A DNA stretch of 64,000 bases from Xestospongia muta. Lineage: Eukaryota; Porifera; Demospongiae; Haplosclerida; Petrosiidae. Shown here piece by piece: positions 40,301 through 52,575 of this stretch (position 1 is the first letter of the stretch; each line of letters starts with the position of its first letter). The notes beneath the pieces were generated by a model. The model ran no database searches. It saw only the letters and a list, made by a program, of their open reading frames with translations, and was not told the origin of the DNA. The position numbers and the translations under genes were made by a program. The DNA lies in contig OY848922.1 of the NCBI GenBank assembly GCA_963693285.1, positions 7,676,923-7,740,922 of the forward strand, read 5' to 3'.

Positions 40301-40857
40301 TGCTGGACAGCCACAGTATAGATATTTCAATACACATCCTTACTAGAATTGGTACATGTATTGTTGTTTCAGGAACTTCATTACACTGCTCTTGAGAAAA
40401 AAGAATTATCACTTGCAGAATTGGCAATGAAAAAAGCTGAATTGTTTAAACAAGGTTGGTTGATATTACTTAAATAGCCCCTGTCATTAATAAGTTTAAT
40501 TTACCAGATGAAGACGTGGATCATGAAGATCAAGTAATATCAACGACTGATCTACATTTAGATATTATAGACGAGTCACATGACTGTCATGTGAATGTGA
40601 AACCAGCATTTTCTTCCTTGGAAAATGAGACACAAGGTATGAACGTAATGTTTAAGAAATCAGATGATGTTAAAAGTAAAAATCAAGGAGGTGTGGTCAA
40701 AGGAAATGAAGAAGTTACTAGCAGTCATTCAAAGGTAAAAAATGTGTGTGTGTCATAATTTTATTATATATATTTATTTTAGGACAAACCTTCTACAGTA
40801 ACACCTTGGACCCCTTATAACAAGGTCAATGTTGTTAATTTTGGATATTTCTCATAA
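34737..40857 (+). CDS. WDPCP: WDPCP (fritz homologue), CPLANE ciliogenesis and planar polarity effector
   Basis: Eighteen exons join without a frame break to 714 aa: 34737-34803, 34852-34893, 34948-34992, 35510-35580, 35633-35692, 35804-35921, 36308-36653, 37110-37175, 37381-37535, 37584-37654, 38033-38083, 38216-38382, 39397-39601, 39870-39984, 40035-40216, 40373-40454, 40508-40734 and 40783-40857. Alignment to animal WDPCP from memory is good: H-F-W-T near the start, HRPDKLRDAL, IDRSILPRI, ALLLDGSLILL, N-G-KLEVL, SHISWHPAGG and GEVQCLDMAL (WD repeats), then the C-terminal helical part SKRFFFKLLRNLRFEKAF-LAVE-SSKELFM, HYTALEKKELSLAELA. In animals the protein works with Inturned and Fuzzy at the ciliary base to recruit IFT-A and in septin/actin control. 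Two introns have TC tracts at the acceptor and intron 12 holds a transposon. Its 3' exons are duplicated downstream. Confidence 0.93.
35731..35797. repeat. (TC)n tract at the 3' end of WDPCP intron 5
   Basis: About 33 TC units ending six bases before the acceptor at 35803, so the microsatellite itself forms the polypyrimidine tract. Confidence 0.9.
35969..36006. repeat. (TA)n tract in WDPCP intron 6
   Basis: Uninterrupted TA repeat flanked by an imperfect palindrome built of ACTATAC/GTATACT units (35.945-35.970 kb). Confidence 0.9.
36872..37045. repeat. Degenerate (TACTG/TACTATATTG)n minisatellite in WDPCP intron 7
   Basis: About 170 bp of 5-10 bp units (tactgtactatattgtactg). Its translations are tyrosine/isoleucine/leucine-rich nonsense. 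The preceding 36.71-36.84 kb is a weak (CATC)n-like tract. Confidence 0.8.
37344..37371. repeat. (TC)n tract at the 3' end of WDPCP intron 8
   Basis: About 14 TC units, ending 9 bp before the acceptor at 37380. Confidence 0.9.
38418..39004 (+). mobile_element. Pogo-like non-autonomous DNA transposon in WDPCP intron 12
   Basis: The ends are inverted repeats of ~25 bp: CCATAGTTCCCGAGTAAGCA at the left and, on the reverse strand of the right end, CCGTAGTTCCCCAAGCAAGC. Both are flanked by TA, as expected for a Tc1/mariner-pogo target duplication. Length ~587 bp. The inner repeat gtaagcaccca / gtgggcgcttgc occurs two or three times near each end. It contains a short HTH reading frame (38573-38719) but no catalytic domain. 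Confidence 0.75.
38573..38719 (+). CDS. Small helix-turn-helix ORF inside the pogo-like element
   Basis: 48 codons from ATG to TAA. After an acidic start it reads A-L-R-T-H-P-E-H-N, then VIAKKYSVDRKRIREWDKQF, which has the form of the CENP-B/psq-type N-terminal DNA-binding domain of pogo transposases (a first helix, then A-K-K-Y-x-V-x-R-x-R-I-R-x-W). It is far shorter than a transposase (400-600 aa). It is probably the remaining 5' exon of an internally deleted element. Confidence 0.5.
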   Translation: MYDVEVEAVEALRTHPEHNVSVIAKKYSVDRKRIREWDKQFDKLLNSQ

Positions 40858-43590
40858 ATAAGTGTGATAACCATATCATTTTTTAACTCATTAACTGTGT
40901 AATGTTAAATCAGTCTTCCCAAAGTTTTATTAAATTATATTATATTTGTTATCATTCATACAATCATTTTTATGACTCCAGTAACCAAAGCTATACATGT
41001 GCTAAAATAAAATTTGAATATTATAATACAAAGAGACAACTCTCTTATATATTTATGACATTATTTATAATTGATGGACTCATTGTGATCATGTCATATT
41101 GATGTTATAGTAACTATCAGTTAATAGTCATGTACAACACTAAACTAAAATGGTCATGAGCACTTACTCCATATAGTTAATATTCCAGGTATGTCATAAA
41201 ACAACAGTAGTGGTCTTAGTATTACATGCTATACATAGAAGAAGCCTATCTAGAAGAGGGAAGTGGTTTCTGATCCAAGAACTCTGTGGTGCTACCTGTA
41301 ACAGCCTCACAGTGCATTTATAATTATCAAAGCCAAATTAAGCGTTATATTTTAAGAATGAGATTTTAATTGTTTTTCTAGTTATTCCCACATACCAAAC
41401 AATCACAGAATTATACCTTGTACACCAGTTAGCTCCATAGCTTCTTTTAACTCTTAAATCATTTGCATTTAAGATCATACATGACCATTAGTGTTATACA
41501 ATTGTTATCTTGCTATTTTTTGCTTGCTATATTCATATGCACTACTATAGATAATTTGTCAATGAAGAGATACCTGTAGCTAATGTTATATTGCTGAAGA
41601 CATATAGATGAATGTATCCCAGTTAGGAGGGGTTATGTAGACAATATGTCTGATGGTACACCTGGCTAGGCCTTGGCTATAACTATAATATGTAACTCCC
41701 TCTTGTTGATTAGGATTACTCAGCCTTTAAAAATAAATGCAGATAGTTTACCACATCATATACACTAATTACATGTATGAAATAAAAGAATCTATAATTA
41801 TTTCCTTATTTTGGAAAACAATTTTTTAATCAACTGCAACAACTGGCTATATTTTAAAAGTTCTGTTCTGTTCTATACTAAAATTACAAATCAAAATATG
41901 TCAAAACTAACTAGAATATGAAAGGAGAAAACCACACAGGGTTACACTTCCTAGTATGAAGTGTTTGTACAAAACTGTGAATCTTACACAAAATTGTATT
42001 ACCTTCTATAGTTTGCACAGAAATGTCTATCTACCTGTTAATGATTTCATTTTTGCATATTGTTTGTTAGATTAGTTCCTTGTAATTTTGATAAACCTTT
42101 CAAGTTGTTATTCTTATCTAATTGATGTCCACTTGTTGTGGTATGTTGGAATATACTATTAAACAAAAGTCGCAACGAACACCTGCCTTCTATCACTCAA
42201 ATCTGGAATATTGTTTATACAAGAGGTGTGATATATTGCACTGATCCTCCTCCATGATGCACCTGCTAGACTGTTTATGTATATGTGGTTTTCTTTGTTA
42301 AGGTTGATTGTAACAATCTATATATATAAAAGATGTTAAAACACTAGTCTAACAAATAAAAGACTAAAGACAATTAAGTATACAACTATTTAATACACCA
42401 AACTACAAATCTTATCAAATAAAAACGAAAACTGAAAAACAGTCTCCATACAGCTTTCTGTCTTTTTTGTACTTACTGAATTGCTAAAAGAACAGTGTAG
42501 GGAAAACTTATACAACTGATCAACAATAGAAGACACAAATTGTTTGTACATGTATTGAAAAACCTTCTTGCTTCCATTAATGAGTAAATAAAGACATATA
42601 ATACCCATTCATGGAATCTTCTGTTTAATGTTTAAAAGTGTCTTTTTATAAACTGACATGTAACCTTTGAGTTCACAATAAATACTATAGAGCTTATCAA
42701 AACTATCCAGAGTAAACTACATAGGCTACATATTCTTGTGACACAAGATAAACATAGACTAGGTTTATGGGAAGAGCAAATTAACATCTTCATAACATCA
42801 CTGTTATGGAGATGTGTAAGCTGGCATGCACCAAGCTGACCATGTTAGTGGCAGTCACTCCTAATTGACAAATATTGTTTATACAAAAGGTTGGATATAC
42901 TGCACCAATCCTGGCATGCATTCAGCTTGCCAATGTGGTGGTTACTCCAGACCTAATTTTGACTTATATAGCTTAATTATACATAATACTGTTAATTTTG
43001 GTCATCAACAAGATTCACATAACTGCAAATTTAACATTAAAACAATATTGCATAAGTTTATATAATTGTTATGTTTTAGTTTCTCTTAAAATGATTTCTA
43101 ACACATCACTTCTGTATAGAGTTGCCTTAATTCATCAATACTGAAGGCTTTATTTAAGAAAGAAAATATACCTAATAATTAATAACAATATATCCCTATT
43201 TCCCAGTACAATATACATGTGGTATTCCACTTCCTGTTTTCATAAAGTGTATTAGGTATTGTGTATGTATAAAACAATTTCATTAACTGTTATGAAAAAT
43301 AATAAGTTCCAAACCATTGAATGTGAATTAATCCAATAAAACAAACCAATAGTTTGAGGAAGAAGTGTGATTAAATATATACATCTCAATTATTAAGCAA
43401 AATATTGACAGTTAAGAAAGATCTCTACTTCATAGAAGATTAGTTTTATGTTTAACTATTATTACTATTATTAAGGTTATAAACACCTTCCTCTTAATAA
43501 CAAACATTGTTTAATAATCCATCGACTTAACTAGCAAAAATCAATTCTGTAAGTTATTAGTATGCAATACAATAAATCAGTCTATAATAA
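40858..43590. other. WDPCP 3' flank followed by non-coding spacer repeat, copy S1
   Basis: A probable WDPCP poly(A) signal (AATAAA) is at 41006. From ~41.16 to 43.1 kb runs a non-coding sequence recurring, in whole or part, at 45.76-47.48 (S2), 47.50-48.38, 49.97-52.06 (S3), 54.65-55.33 (S4), 60.03-61.37 (S5) and 63.29 kb to the window end (S6), all in the same orientation. Landmarks are agctccatagcttcttttaa, acaagaggtgtgatatattg and aaggttgattgtaacaatct. No frames are conserved between copies, so I see no protein in it. Confidence 0.6.
41160..43080 (+). repeat. Spacer repeat S1 (unclassified, multi-copy)
   Basis: Reference copy of the right-hand spacer repeat described for this region. No terminal repeats or transposase found. 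It travels with WDPCP 3' exons, the helicase and the orphan gene. Confidence 0.65.
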
Positions 43591-43724
43591 CTGAAGACGT
43601 CAGATGTCATCATCATCATCATTAGGAGCCTGATCAAACTGGTCATAGTTCACTCTCTAATTAAATCCTCATTAGACTCACCTATAGTGGTTACATTGTC
43701 TTCATCATCATGTTTGCAGACACC
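43591..43724 (-). pseudogene. Helicase pseudogene relic (C-terminal ~135 bp)
   Basis: The minus strand matches the last ~135 bp of the helicase gene at 52576-52711 (the T-T-M-V-V-S-H ... Q-F-D-Q-V-P-D-D-D-N region and the stop). It has indels that destroy the frame, and the rest of the gene is absent. It lies at the same place relative to the spacer repeat as the intact minus-strand helicase. Confidence 0.8.
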
Positions 43725-44456
43725 TTTTCAGTTTGATTACACTTTAGGCACAAAGATAACAAAAATGTACAAAACCACGGTAATTAGCTCTCTTCTGTCA
43801 CATTATCAATGATGACATTATTATGAATAAGGGGTTGATGTCATAGAAATCAGCACCATTGATAAAACAGTCATCAATGTCATATTGATATTGCTGTCAT
43901 AACTGAACATGATTGTCAAGAGGAGGGACCCTCTCCTTGACTGTCTGAGACTAAATATAATCAAAAAAGCATGTATTATATAGCTGATATTCCTGGTATG
44001 GCATAGATCATGATAGAAGAGAGTTGCCATTAATAAATATACACAACAGATTCATATAACTAGCTTTCTTGTGTATTGATGCCACTCCAAAGTTAATCAA
44101 CTAAGCATGGACTTCCTGCTGTAGAAATATTCACTCAGTATATATATTATACATAAAGGTAGCTGGTATAGGTATGTCACAGGAAGTGCATATGTCAATA
44201 AGCAATTAACAATATATATAGCATAAATATCTCATTGACATAAATTATATGTATACACTTGTTCCTAAACACGAAACATTATAGAACCTAAGTTCTCATT
44301 GGAGTACAGATTTTTCTGTGTTGTGGAAATAGATTATGATATATCAAATTAATTAATACAAGGAAACTCTAAGAGCAGAAGCAGTGTACATCCTGATCAA
44401 ACATCTATAACTAGAAGCACTAACTAGGCTTCCTCTAGTATATAACTAATAAGAGA
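43725..44456. other. Non-coding stretch
   Basis: Unique AT-rich DNA to ~44.1 kb. 44.15-44.32 kb (cataaaggtagctggtatag...) recurs at 61.38-61.55 kb in front of an orphan-gene relic. No gene. Confidence 0.45.
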
Positions 44457-44524
44457 CCACTTCTTCATTATGTTACATAATAATCTAGAATTCCAGATTA
44501 TTATGTAATACAATGAAGAAGTCT
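44457..44524. repeat. Inverted repeat (hairpin) 1 upstream of orphan gene A
   Basis: Arms of ~28 bp (cttcttcattatgttacata...) around an almost absent loop, with a mismatch or two. Confidence 0.8.
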
Positions 44525-44613
44525 GCTATAGCTACCTATACCTACAATGTAGTAGACACCTATAGGGTTTAACTATTGACTAATCATTATTACTATCAAC
44601 ATCTCATGCGTAA

Positions 44614-44716
44614 GCAAAAATGCAGGTACTAACATAAGGTGTGTGATAGTTCCTCCTTGTTTTGACAAAACAAGGTGGAAATATCACACACCCTATGTTA
44701 TCAGGTGCATTTTTGT
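44614..44716. repeat. Inverted repeat (hairpin) 2 upstream of orphan gene A
   Basis: Arms of ~50 bp: gcaaaaatgcaggtactaac pairs with gttatcaggtgcatttttgt, continuing through GGTGTGTGATA/TATCACACACC to a central CTTGTTTTG-CAAAACAAG. Confidence 0.85.
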
Positions 44717-44814
44717 CTAATAAAGTATATCTATTGATTATTCACAACTATTATTGACACTTGTATTCTGTCAATAGTAGTTGTGAATATTCAATAGGTA
44801 TAGTTAATAGACAA
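44714..44814. repeat. Inverted repeat (hairpin) 3 upstream of orphan gene A
   Basis: Arms of ~45 bp (attcacaactattattgaca core), starting where hairpin 2 ends and ending 70 bp before the ATG at 44884. Confidence 0.85.
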
Positions 44815-44883
44815 AAAAGTATTAACTATAATTAAATGTCTATAAATAGCCGACAATTGTAACAACGACTAAATCATTTTGCA

Positions 44884-45491
44884 ATGGCAAATTCAATTGA
44901 ACACAACCATCCAGATGCTGAAGAATTCACATTGAATTGAAGAATAGGGAGACAAATGACAGGAGTGTTCAATTTGAAAGTCGTCATGATCTTCAACCAA
45001 CTTTTAAGATTAATTGTTTTGACTGCTGCTTTGAATATCTTACAAAGAATCGACATTACTCTAATGACTTTGGTGATAGCGATCAAGTGTATTATGGGAA
45101 TAGATCAAATTTGACAAATTGCTATCTCGCTGAGTCAAATAAAAAGAATGATCAGTTTAAAACTGACAGTGTCCAAAGTTTAGGAAAATTTTCCTCGACA
45201 ACTGTAAAAGGTGGCCTAACGTATAGAGTCTATACCGATGTCAACCCTAATAACATTCGAATTGGTGGTAAAATTGAACAGACTACTTTAAGATTGGAGT
45301 CAATTCCTATTAAAGACGTGAAGGTTGACCTTATTAATGGTTCAAAGCTTAGCTATCTTGATGCAACTCTCCTGGAACTCTACCGTGAAAGGGTAGGAGA
45401 ACAATCATTACTAGGAACATGCGAGAGGAAGAATGAACGTAACAAAACCTCATTAGAAGGTCGTCTCAAAAATTTGTCAATAGAAAAATAG
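44884..45491 (+). pseudogene. Orphan family protein, copy A (frameshifted)
   Basis: Homologous to the intact gene at 62415-63035. The start codon at 44884 opens a frame with the family N-terminus (MA....H-x-HP) that hits a TGA at 44938. The remaining homology lies in another frame from about 44940 to a stop at 45489-45491. That second frame has no Met codon over ~184 codons, so it cannot be expressed alone, and there is no room for an intron. The change is a net loss of one or gain of two bases between about 44920 and 44990. The conserved core includes C-x-x-CC, SDQV-YGN, GGLTY, LRLESI, NGSKL-Y, A-LLELYRE, GTCER and L-K-N-L-S-I. Not recognised as any known family. Three hairpins lie directly upstream. 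Confidence 0.65.
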
Positions 45492-48386
45492 AACAGACAT
45501 TTTCTGCATGCTAGTTATTGATACTTAGAATTTTCAAAGTGTAGTATGTTTTGGTTGATTAAAAATAATTTTTTACTCTAACATTTGCTACATATTATCT
45601 TGACATATTTTATAACTAGAAGATCAAACAACACATATGTTAATATGCAACAGGACCACTTATGGCCACCACATGTGTGAGATAGTTAGACTGCCTATCA
45701 CATAAAAACATACAAGTATAATGGTTGCACCACTCTACATATATAATTATAAAATTACAGCAACCAGTTAGCTCCATAGCTTCTTTTAACTCTTAAATCA
45801 TTTGCATTTAAGATCATACATGACAACCAATTCATACAATTATCATCTTGATACTCATTGGTTGCTATATTCATATGCCATACTATAGACATTTTGTCAA
45901 TGAAGAGATGCAAGTGACTAATGTTTATTGCTGAAGAGATATAGATGAATGTATGTCAGTTAGGACGAGCTATGAAGACAATATGTCTGATAGTACACCT
46001 GGCTAGGCTTTGTCTATAACTATAATATGCAACCTCCCTCTTGTTGATTAGGATTACTCCACTTGAAGAAATAAATGCTTGTAGTAAGTACACCACAGAT
46101 CAAGTTTGTTAATTACAAGTATGAAATAAAAGAATCTGTAATTATTTCATTATTTAGGAATATTTTTTAATCAACTGAATCAACAGCTTGTAGGTTTTAA
46201 AAGTTCTGTTCTGATTTATAAAAAATACAAGTCAACAGTTGTCAAAACTAGCTAGAATAAGAATGACAGAGCCACAGAGGCCTCTACATTTCCTGGCATA
46301 ACATTTTATACAAAAATGTAGATTTTAAACAGATTTGTGGGTATTTCCTCATATAGCTTGCACATACATGTATACATTAGAAATTCCTATCAAGGTATTA
46401 ATGATTAAATTTTTGCATATTGTTTGTTAGATTAGTTTCTTGTAATTTTGATAAACCTTTCAAGTTTTTATCCTTATCTAAATGATGCTCATTTGTTGTG
46501 GTATTTTGGAATACGTTATCAAATAAGTCGATATGAACACCTCCCCTCTGTTGGCTCAATTCTGGAATATTGTTTATACAAGAGGTATGATATATTGCAC
46601 TGATCCTCCTCCATGATGCACCTGCTAGACTGTTTGTGTATATGTGGTTTTCTTTGTTAAGGTTGATTGTAATAATCTATATATATAGAAGACGTTAAAG
46701 TACTAGTTTAACAAATAAAACAGTAAAGACATTTAGGTATGCTACTATTTAATATAATAGTAACACAGAGCTACACATCCTATTAAAAAAGAAAAAAGCA
46801 TGAAATCTAGAAAGCAGTCTCCAGCTTTCTGTCTTTTTTGGCACTTACTGAATTGCTAATTGACAGTGTATTGAAAAATTACTCTAGTAATCATCAAAAT
46901 AGCAGACATGAAGTGTTTGTACATGTATTATGGTCAAACCTTCTTACTTCCATTTATAAGTAAATGAAGACATATAACATTCCTTCATGGAATCTTCTGT
47001 TTAATCTGTTTAAAAATGTATTTTTCATAAACTGACATTTTCCATAACCTTTTAGTTCAAAAGAAATAGAGCTTATCAAAATTATCCCAGAGAAAACCAC
47101 ATAGGATACATATTCTTGTGACACAAGATAAATATAAGCTAGGTTTATGGGAAGAGCGAATTAACACTTTTATATTATCATTGTTATACAGATGTGCATG
47201 CACAAAGCTGACCATGTTAGTGGCAGTCACATCTAATTGACAAATACTCATACAAAAGGTGGGATATATTGCACGATCCTAGCATGCACCTAGCTGGCCA
47301 ATTTAATAGTGGTTACTCCAGACCTAGCTTTGACTACATAGTTAAATCGTACTATATATGTGTGGTACCACACAGGGTTCCTTGCATAAAGTGTTTGTAC
47401 AAAACTGTGCGGATCTTACACAAAATTGTGGGTATTACCTCCTATAGTTTACCAGAAATTTCTATCTAGCTGTTAATGATTTCTATTTTTGCATATTGTT
47501 TGTTAGATTAGTTTCTTGTAATTTTGATAAACCTCTCAAGTTGTTATTCTTATCTAAAAATGTCCATTTGTTGTGATTTGATGGAACGCATTATTAAAAT
47601 GACAGTAACAATGAACATATGCCCTCTGTTGCTAAAATCTAGAATATAGTTTATAGAAGAGATGTGATATATTGTAAAACTTCTTTTTATAAACCTTTCA
47701 AGTTGTTATCCTTATCTTATCTACCTGATGTCCACTTGTCATACTATGTTGGAATCCATTATTAATGACAGTCACAACAAACATCTGCCCTTTGTTGCTC
47801 AAATCTGGAATATAGTTTATACAAGAGGTGTGATATATTGCACTGATCCTCCTCCATGATGTACTTGCTAGTGTGTTGATGTATATGTGGTTTTCTTTGA
47901 TAAGGTTGATTGTTACAATCTATATATATAAAAGATGTTAAAATAGCAGTAACAAATAAAAGAGTAAAGACAATTAGGTATACAACTATTTATATTACAG
48001 TAGTAATTAACACCAAACTACAAACCTTATCAAATATAAGACCAAAAACTGAAAAACATTTTCCATACAGCTATCTGTCTTTTTTGCACTTATCGAATTG
48101 CTAATTGAAAAGTGTAGGGAAAACTTATACAACTGATCAACAATAGAAGACAAAAATTGTTTGTACAAGTATTGGAAAACCTTCTTATTTCAATTTATAA
48201 GTAAATGAAGACATGTAGTACCCATTCATGGAATTTTCTGTTTAAAAGTGTTTTATTCATAAACTGACATATAACCTTTGAGTTCAGAATAAATAGAGCT
48301 TATCAAAACTATCCCAGAGAAAACCACATATAGGTCACACATTCTTGTGATACAAGATAAACATAGGCTAGGTTTATTGGAAGAGT
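45492..48386. other. Non-coding, spacer repeat S2 and partial third copy
   Basis: 45.54-45.75 kb matches the 3' flank of orphan copy B (63.08-63.29 kb). S2 runs 45.76-47.48 kb and a second partial copy 47.50-48.38 kb. No supported gene. Confidence 0.6.
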
Positions 48387-49627
48387 GTTAATACTTATAC
48401 TATTATGACCTACTAAATAAAGGAACAAGACTCTATTGTAGTGAATTGGAGACATTTAAAACTTCAATAAAATTAACTTAGAAAGTTAACAATACATGTA
48501 AATGTACAAGTATGCTTACATCGACATTATTTGTATATGCTAATGGCCTTCAAAAAATGCTTCATGTAACTATAATTAATTGTCATAATCATTTAATATA
48601 AAGTATAATAACTTATATCATAGGAGATCTTTTTTACTATTAGGGACTGGAGCTTGTATTGGCAATGAACTGGGAACTGTATCCTCAAGATTGTTTCCAT
48701 GTACTAACTGTCTTTATGGATCATCTCCTATGTCTTCCATTAACTCCCACAAATGAAGGTGTGGTCATTGTGTTATTATTAGTTATAATAAAGAGTACTG
48801 TATAATAGATCTTATGGAGTCTGTCCTTGGAGGATTTTTTGCTGGAGAGTTTAGTTCACAAATTCAAATGCAGTATAAAAAACCAGTTCATCTTTTATCA
48901 AAAAAATTTTTCTTTAAGCTACTAAGAAATTTACGATTTGAGAAAGCATTTCGTTTAGCTGTAGAACTATCATCAAAAGAATTGTTCATGGTAAGTACTA
49001 GTAAAATCCAATATATTCACAAAGTATTAATATATTATACACAATTATCAATGTTATAAAGTGGCTGTTTACATGCTGGACAGCCACAGTATAGATATTT
49101 CAATAGACAACCTTACTAGAATTGGTACGTATATTGTTTCAGGAACTTCATTACACTGCTCTTGAGAAAAAAGAATTATCACTTGCAGAATTGGCAATGA
49201 AAAAAGCTGAATTGTTAAAACAAGGTGGGTTGATATTACTTAAATAGCTCCTGTCATTATTAAGTTTAATTTACCAGATGAAGAAGTGGATCATGAAGAT
49301 CAAGTAATATCAACAACTGATCTACATTTAGATATTATAGACGAGTCACATGACTGTCATGTGAATGTGAAACCAGCATTTTCTTCCTTGGAAAATGAGA
49401 CACAAGGTGTGAACGTAATGTTTAAGAAATCAGATGAGGTTAAAAGTAAAAATCAAGGAGGTGTGGTCAAAGGAAATGAAGAAGTTACTAGCAGTCACTC
49501 AAAGGTAAAAAATATGTGTGTCTCATAATTTTATTAAATGTATTTATTTTAGGACAAACCTCCTACAGTAACACCTTGGACCCCTTATAACAAGGTCAAT
49601 GTTGTTAATTTTGGATATTTCTCATAA
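48387..49627 (+). CDS. WDPCP 3'-end segmental duplicate, copy 2 (exons 14-18, intact, 5'-truncated)
   Basis: Homology begins inside WDPCP intron 13 (48387 corresponds to ~39611) and continues through five exons with all splice sites and frames kept: 48644-48758, 48809-48990, 49143-49224, 49278-49504 and 49553-49627. The coding sequence differs from the parent by only a few, mostly conservative, residues (SKKFFF for SKRFFF, M to V, D to E). No start codon, promoter or exons 1-13 are present. Exon 13 of the parent ends in phase 0 and these exons start in phase 0, so they could serve as alternative WDPCP 3' exons by read-through. Otherwise the segment is an unexpressed partial duplicate. Confidence 0.7.
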
Positions 49628-52575
49628 ATAAGTGTGATAACCATATCATTTTTTAACTCATTAACTGTGTAATGTTAAATCAGTCTTCCCAAAGTTTTAT
49701 TAAATTATATTATATTTGTTATCATTCATACAATCGTTTTTTATGACTCCAGTAACCAAAGCTATACATGTGCTAAAATAAAATTTGAATATTATAATAG
49801 AAAGAGACAACTCTCTTATATATTTGTGACATTATTTATAATTGATGGACTCATTGTGATCATGTCATATTGATGTTATAGTAACTATCAGTTAATAGTC
49901 ATGTACAACACTAAACTAAAATGGTCATGAGTGTTTACTCCATATAGTTAATATTCCAGGTATGTCATAAAACAACAGTAGTGGTTTTACTATTATATGC
50001 TATACATAGAAGAAGCCTATCTAGAACAGGGAAGTAGTTTCTGCTTTAAGAATTCTGTGGTGCTACCTGTAACAGTCTCACAGTGCATTTATAATTATCA
50101 AAGCCAAATCAAATGTTATATTTTAAGAATGAGATTTTAATTGTTTTTCTAGTTATTCCCTCATACCAAACAATCACAGAATTATACCTTCTACACTAGA
50201 TAGCTCCATAGCTTCTTTTAACTCTTAAATTATTTTCATTTAAGATCATACATGACAATTAATGTTATACAATTGTTATCTTGCTATTCTTTGCTTGCTT
50301 TATCCACATGCCATGCTATAGACAATTTGTCAATGAAGAGATGCCTGTCACTAATGTTATATTGCTGAAGACATATAGATGAATGTATACCAGTTAGGAG
50401 GGACTATGTAGACAATATATCTGATAGTACACCTGGCTAGGTTATATCTATAATATGTAACCTCCCTCTTGTTGATTAGGATTACTCAGCCTTTAAAAAT
50501 AAATACTGATAATTTACCACAAATTGAATACACTAATTACATGTATGAAATAAAAGAATGTATAATTATTTCCTTATTTTTGAAAATGTTTTTTAATCAA
50601 CTGCAACAACTGACTATATTTTAAAAGTTCTGTTCTGTTCTATAATAACAATACAAGTCAAAATTTGTCAAACTAATTAGAATATGAATGGTCAAACCAT
50701 ACAAGGCTACACTTCCTAGCATAAAGTGTTTGTACAAAACTGTGTGGATCTTACACAAAATTGTGGGTATTACCTTCTATAGTTTACAAGAAATTTCTAT
50801 CTAGCTGTTAATGATTTCATTTTTGCATATTGTTTGTTAGATTAGTTCCTTGTAATTTTGATAAACCTTTCAAGTTGTTATTCTTATCTAATGATGTCCA
50901 CTTGTTGTGATTTGATGGAACAGATTATCAACGACAGTCACAATGAACATCTGCCCTCTGTTTCTCAAATCAGGAATATAGTTTATACAAGAGGTGTGAT
51001 ATATTGTACAAATTCTCCCGATAAACCTTTCAAGTTGTTATTCTTATCTAACTGATGTCCACTTGTCATAGTATGTTAGAATGCATTATCAATGACAGTC
51101 ACAACGAACATCTGCCATCTATTGCTCATTCAGGAATATTAGTTTATACAAGAGGTGTGATATAACTGATCCTCCTCCATGATGCAACTGCTAGAGTGTT
51201 GATGTACATGTGGTTTTCTTTGTCAAGGTTGATTGTAACAATCTATGTATATAGAAGATGTTAAAATACTAGTCTAACAAATAAAAGAGTAAAGACAATT
51301 AGGTATACAACTATTTAATATACTAGTAATTAACACCAAACTACAAATCTTATCAAATAAAAGACTGAAACTGAAAAACAGTCTTCATACAGCTTTCTGT
51401 CTTTTTTTGGCACTTACTGAATTGTTAATTGAACAATGTAGGGAAAACTTATACAACTGATCAACAATAGAAGACACAAACTGTTTGTACAAGTATTGGA
51501 AAACCTTCTTACTTCCATTTATAAGTAAATGAAGACATATAGTACCCATTCATAGAATCTTCTGTTTAATGCTTAAAAAAATGTCTTATTCATAAACTGA
51601 TATGTAACCTTTGAGTCCACAATAAATAGAGCTTATCAAAACTATCCCAGAGAAAACCACACAGGCTACATATTCTTGTGGCACAAGATAAACATAGGCT
51701 AGGTTTATGGGAAGAGTGAATTAACACCTTCATAATATCACTGTTATGGAGATGTGCAAGCTGGCATGCACCAAGCTGACCATGTTAATAGCTGTCACTC
51801 CTAATTGACAATACTGTTTATACAAAAGGTGGAATATGTTTCACCAATCCTGTCATGTACCCATCTGGCCAATTTAATGGTGGTCACTCTAGACCTAGCT
51901 TTGACTGTAGTTTAATCATACTATTAATTCTTGGCCATCAAGAACATTCACATACCTGCATATTTAACACTAAAACAGTATTGCATAAGTTTATACAATG
52001 ATTATGTTTTAGTTTCACTTAAAATGATTTCTAACACATCACTTCTGTATAGAGTTACCTTAATTCATCAATTCAGAGGAGCTTATTTAAGAAAGAAAAT
52101 ATACTTAATAATTAGTAACAGTATATCCCTATTTCCCAGTACAATGTACTTGTGGATTTCCTCTTCCTGTTTTCATAAAGTGTATTAGGTATTGTGTATG
52201 TATAAAACAATTTCATTAACTGCTATAAAAAATAATAAGTTTCAGATCATTAAATGTGAACTAATGTAATAAAACAAACCTATAGTTTGAGGAAGAAGTG
52301 TGACTAAATGAATACATCACAATTGTTAAGCAAAAATGCTGACAGTTAAGAACATCTCTACTTCATAGAAATAGCTTATATGTTTAACTATTATTACCAT
52401 TATTAAGGTTATAGACATCTTCTCTTAATAATAAACATTGTTTAATAATCCATTGACTTATCTGGCAAAAACCAATTTTGAAAATGCAGATTAATGAAGT
52501 TAAATCAATTATGGAAATGCAATACAAATTACACACATAAATCACAAATAAATCAGTACATGATCACTGAAATAA
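49628..52575. other. WDPCP-copy 3' flank and spacer repeat S3
   Basis: 49.63-49.97 kb equals the WDPCP 3' flank. S3 (49.97-52.06 kb) contains a small internal duplication around 50.87-51.16 kb. 52.07-52.50 kb matches 43.13-43.55 kb ahead of the helicase. No gene. Confidence 0.6.

Noticed and set aside
42390..42608. 72-codon minus-strand frame in the spacer repeat
   Set aside because: The same position in other spacer copies has stops and indels, so it is not a conserved coding sequence.
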